A DNA stretch of 37,319 bases from an uncultured Prevotellaceae bacterium (GTDB taxonomy: Bacteria; Bacteroidota; Bacteroidia; Bacteroidales; Bacteroidaceae). The position numbers and the translations under genes are program-made. Positions 35,511 through 37,319 of this stretch are shown here, piece after piece. Each line of letters opens with the position of its first letter. The first letter of the stretch is position 1. The notes under the pieces are model-generated. The model was given only the letters and a program-made list of their open reading frames with translations. It was not told the origin of the DNA and made no database searches. The stretch spans positions 1 through 37,319 of the forward strand of contig CACYKX010000009.1 in NCBI GenBank assembly GCA_902775075.1. The letters run 5' to 3'.

Positions 35511-36224
35511 ATGACAGAAGAAGAAAAAAGAAAGCTCATAGATGCTGTTAATTGTAAGTTTCCTCACAATAACATCATGGAACTCTACTACAATATCGGT
35601 AGAGCCTTGCCTTTTACTGCACAAAGATTTCCAGATGGAAGGGTCTCTGATTGGTACAGGTCTCAATATGTCCAGGTGGTGAAGGTGATGCCCCATGGGA
35701 AATATGGAAAGTACGGAAAGGCTTATGGTTTTTATTATCGCAACGGAGAACGTACTGATAGTTCAGATATTGAGGGGCTTTGTTGGTGTAAAAAGGAAGA
35801 TCAGGAGCCACAGGAGATTCCAAATTCAGGATGCGGTTCTTGGAAACTTCTGGATATACAGGGAGAACCATGCTCTGATAATCCGAAAGTTTTAGGTCTT
35901 GATGATACCATTGACTTCGGTAAATACAAAGGCGTTACCCTAAGAGAAGTTATAGAGAAGGATTGGCAATACATTGAATGGGCAGTATTGCAGTCACAAA
36001 GATTATATGTAGATGTGGAAGCCGTTGTAAAATATCATGAATCTTGTATTGTTAGCTTAAAGCCTACTGATGTAATACAGTTTGGCAAATATAAAGGTCA
36101 GTCATTAGCCTCAGTATATGCTACAGATGCCCAATATTTGCAATGGCTGGAAAGTAACAATGACTCTTTTCGGGTTGATTGGGATTCTTTTCAAGCACAA
36201 AAACTAAACAATAAAGATGAATAG
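35511..36224 (+). CDS. Protein with two ExoX-C-like GKYKG repeats
   Basis: A 237-residue protein. Two similar segments, DFGKYKGVTLREV (FGKYKG at 136-141) with YIEWAV, and QFGKYKGQSLASV (191-196) with YLQWL, match the small domain found at the C-terminus of exodeoxyribonuclease X-like proteins and in many short bacterial proteins, probably a nucleic-acid-binding unit. The first 120 residues (HNNIMELYYNIGRALPFTAQ and on) are unassigned. There is no exonuclease DEDD domain, so this is not itself a full exonuclease. It lies 8 bp after the radical SAM gene and overlaps the macro-like gene by 8 bp, in the middle of the rightward operon. Repeat identification is good; overall function unknown. Confidence 0.65.
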   Translation: MTEEEKRKLIDAVNCKFPHNNIMELYYNIGRALPFTAQRFPDGRVSDWYRSQYVQVVKVMPHGKYGKYGKAYGFYYRNGERTDSSDIEGLCWCKKEDQEPQEIPNSGCGSWKLLDIQGEPCSDNPKVLGLDDTIDFGKYKGVTLREVIEKDWQYIEWAVLQSQRLYVDVEAVVKYHESCIVSLKPTDVIQFGKYKGQSLASVYATDAQYLQWLESNNDSFRVDWDSFQAQKLNNKDE

Positions 36225-36687
36225 TATGGTAAACTATTATACACCAGAAGAACAGTACTGGATGACAGGTGGCAATACAGGAGAACTACCTGTCAGAATA
36301 ACTCCATCCAAGATAAATATTCTAGGAGAAAATGAGATATTCGTATTTGGTAGCAACATCAAGGGGCTTCACATGGGCGGAGCGGCAAGAGCTGCATATA
36401 ATAGATTCGGTGCTGAATGGGGCAATGGAGAAGGACTTCAAGGAAAGTCTTACGCACTTCCTACAATGGAAGGAATTGATAGTACCAAAGAAGCAGTTGG
36501 GCATTTTACACAATGCGCAAAGGAACATCAGGAACTAAAGTTTTATGTAACTCCAGTTGGATGTGGCATTGCTGGCTATACATCAAAGGAAATAGGGCCT
36601 TTGTTTAGGGACGCTGCAAAACTTTCAAATGTATTTCTGCCAATTAGTTTTTGGAAAGTCTTATTGGGGATAACTGAAAAAGTATGA
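36217..36687 (+). CDS. Macro-like (A1S_2505-type) ADP-ribose/nucleotide-binding protein
   Basis: A 156-residue protein. Residues 42-83 (FVFGSNIKGLHMGGAARAAY, then RFGAEWGNGEGLQGKSYALP) show the glycine-rich loop pattern of a compact macro-domain-like family found in bacteria and phages and annotated A1S_2505-type in my memory. Macro-type folds bind or process ADP-ribose and related nucleotides. The C-terminal PVGCGIAGY segment fits the second phosphate-binding loop. Start 36217 overlaps the upstream gene by 8 bp; the in-frame ATG at 36226 is an alternative. The next gene, a 2H phosphoesterase, overlaps by 4 bp. Their pairing suggests processing of a small nucleotide or RNA-end product. Fold likely; ligand unproven. 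Confidence 0.7.
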   Translation: MNSMVNYYTPEEQYWMTGGNTGELPVRITPSKINILGENEIFVFGSNIKGLHMGGAARAAYNRFGAEWGNGEGLQGKSYALPTMEGIDSTKEAVGHFTQCAKEHQELKFYVTPVGCGIAGYTSKEIGPLFRDAAKLSNVFLPISFWKVLLGITEKV

Positions 36688-37220
36688 AATCGTATCTCGA
36701 AATATATGTTCCAATACAATTCGATGAACCTTGGTTCGTTGAATTAAGAAATGCTCTTACTGGAGTTCCTGTAAGATGGCAGACTGGGTATTATCATATT
36801 ACAATGGCATTCTTAAATGAAACGCCAGCGAATCTTGATTTACTCCCAATACTGAAGAAACATCTTACAGTATTCCCAGCTCCTGTCTTGACATTCGATA
36901 AACTGGATGTGCTTTCTACATATTCAGGGATGTTTATCGTACATCTAACATCAACGACTATACCTGATGATTTTCTTTTATTGACAGAAGCTATTCGCTC
37001 AAACATGAAAGCTGTTGGATGCCAAATTGATTCGGAGTTCAGACTTCACGTTACATTGGGACGTATAATAGATAAAGATTTATCACTTCAAAATCTTCAA
37101 GATTTGGTTTCCACAGTCTCGTTGAAGCCGTTTACTTTGATGCTGTCAGATGTTGACTATCGCGAGTTTCGAGGAAAAACTATATATGAAACAAAACTTA
37201 GTTATAATAAAACGTATTAA
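36684..37220 (+). CDS. 2H phosphoesterase (LigT/2'-5' RNA ligase-like)
   Basis: A 178-residue protein with the two HxT motifs that define 2H phosphoesterases: YHITMAF (His38, Thr40) and LHVTLGR (His122, Thr124), spaced as in the LigT/2'-5' RNA ligase and cyclic phosphodiesterase families. These enzymes open 2',3'-cyclic phosphates, act on 2'-5' linkages or ADP-ribose cyclic phosphate, and some phage members degrade cyclic oligonucleotide signals. The start overlaps the macro-like gene by 4 bp (ATGA). With two HEPN RNase candidates in the leftward block, it could process 2',3'-cyclic phosphate RNA ends, but this is inference. Family call firm; substrate unknown. Confidence 0.88.
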   Translation: MKSYLEIYVPIQFDEPWFVELRNALTGVPVRWQTGYYHITMAFLNETPANLDLLPILKKHLTVFPAPVLTFDKLDVLSTYSGMFIVHLTSTTIPDDFLLLTEAIRSNMKAVGCQIDSEFRLHVTLGRIIDKDLSLQNLQDLVSTVSLKPFTLMLSDVDYREFRGKTIYETKLSYNKTY

Positions 37221-37222
37221 CT

Positions 37223-37319
37223 ATGAAGCAATTGATTTTATCGCTGCTACTCGCAGTTTGCACAGTCTGCAATGCTCAGACTAATCACATGAAGTTCAAG
37301 GGTATTCCTATTGAAGGTA
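37223..37319 (+). CDS. Secreted protein, N-terminal part (runs off the right edge)
   Basis: The ATG at 37223, two bases after the 2H phosphoesterase stop, opens a frame encoding a signal peptide (MKQLILSLLLAVCTVCNAQ) followed by TNHMKFKGIPIEG at the window edge. Charged start, Leu-rich core and Ala-x-Ala-type end fit Sec export; the following Gln argues against a lipoprotein site. The sequence style is common among secreted Prevotella/Bacteroides proteins of unknown function. It may mark the return to host-type genes, or read-through from the defence unit. Function cannot be given from 32 residues. Confidence 0.7.
   Translation, partial: MKQLILSLLLAVCTVCNAQTNHMKFKGIPIEG

Noticed and set aside
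1..37319. Mobile-element borders, CRISPR arrays, tRNA or integrase genes
   Set aside because: No transposase, recombinase, regularly spaced repeat, tRNA-like cloverleaf or flanking direct repeat was seen; the island borders probably lie outside the window.

Overview
This 37.3 kb window is a dense, moderately AT-rich bacterial accessory region, best read as a large anti-phage defence island from a Bacteroidales-type organism (Prevotella/Bacteroides relatives). That placement rests on -7 promoter boxes of the Bacteroidetes form TAnnTTTG, weak Shine-Dalgarno sequences, and a secreted-protein start at the right edge typical of that order. No tRNA, rRNA, CRISPR array, transposase, integrase or attachment site was seen. 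The longest stretch without a gene is the 293 bp divergent region at 32251-32543.

Leftward block (32250 down to 1, all on the minus strand). Two regulators come first, a small XRE protein and a WYL-domain protein. Next is a DISARM-like/DUF1156-DUF499 module: an SNF2 helicase with a C-terminal DUF3883-like domain, a DUF1156 DNA methyltransferase, and a Swt1-type HEPN-DUF499 ATPase. Then comes a Druantia type III-like pair (DruH-like and DruE-like), an HNH endonuclease, a pseudokinase with IF2-N-like, OB-like and zinc-ribbon regions, an UPF1-like SF1 helicase, a protein with a HEPN RNDKSH motif, a coiled-coil McrB-like ATPase and a DUF2357/McrC-like partner. The block ends, as far as the window shows, with the start of an ADP-ribosylglycohydrolase. 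Most genes overlap or lie within about 60 bp of each other. The tail resembles the coiled-coil McrBC relatives called CoCoNuTs, which have been reported next to Druantia III; DISARM-related arrays with McrB-like partners have also been described (both from memory, not checked).

Rightward block (32544 to 37220, plus strand): a DUF2130 coiled-coil nuclease-like protein, a small CxxC protein, a radical SAM/SPASM enzyme, a protein with two ExoX-C-like GKYKG repeats, a macro-like ADP-ribose-type protein and a 2H phosphoesterase. The first 97 bases of a secreted-protein gene follow.

The strongest new observation is regulatory. Three promoters share one architecture: a 19 bp element of consensus WRTGCAGAWWGRYTGCACW, exactly 9 bp, then TAnnTTTG. 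They head the SNF2 unit, the DruH unit and the divergent rightward unit. The XRE-WYL promoter lacks the element. This predicts that XRE and/or WYL co-ordinately control three effector transcription units, and that the rightward radical SAM/macro/2H genes belong to the same system instead of being chance neighbours. A possible logic is DNA sensing and restriction (methyltransferase, helicases, HNH), RNA or translation-directed shutdown (two HEPN proteins, IF2-N-like domain, McrB-like NTPase), and nucleotide or ADP-ribose processing (ADP-ribosylglycohydrolase, macro-like, 2H). These functions are inferred from domains only.
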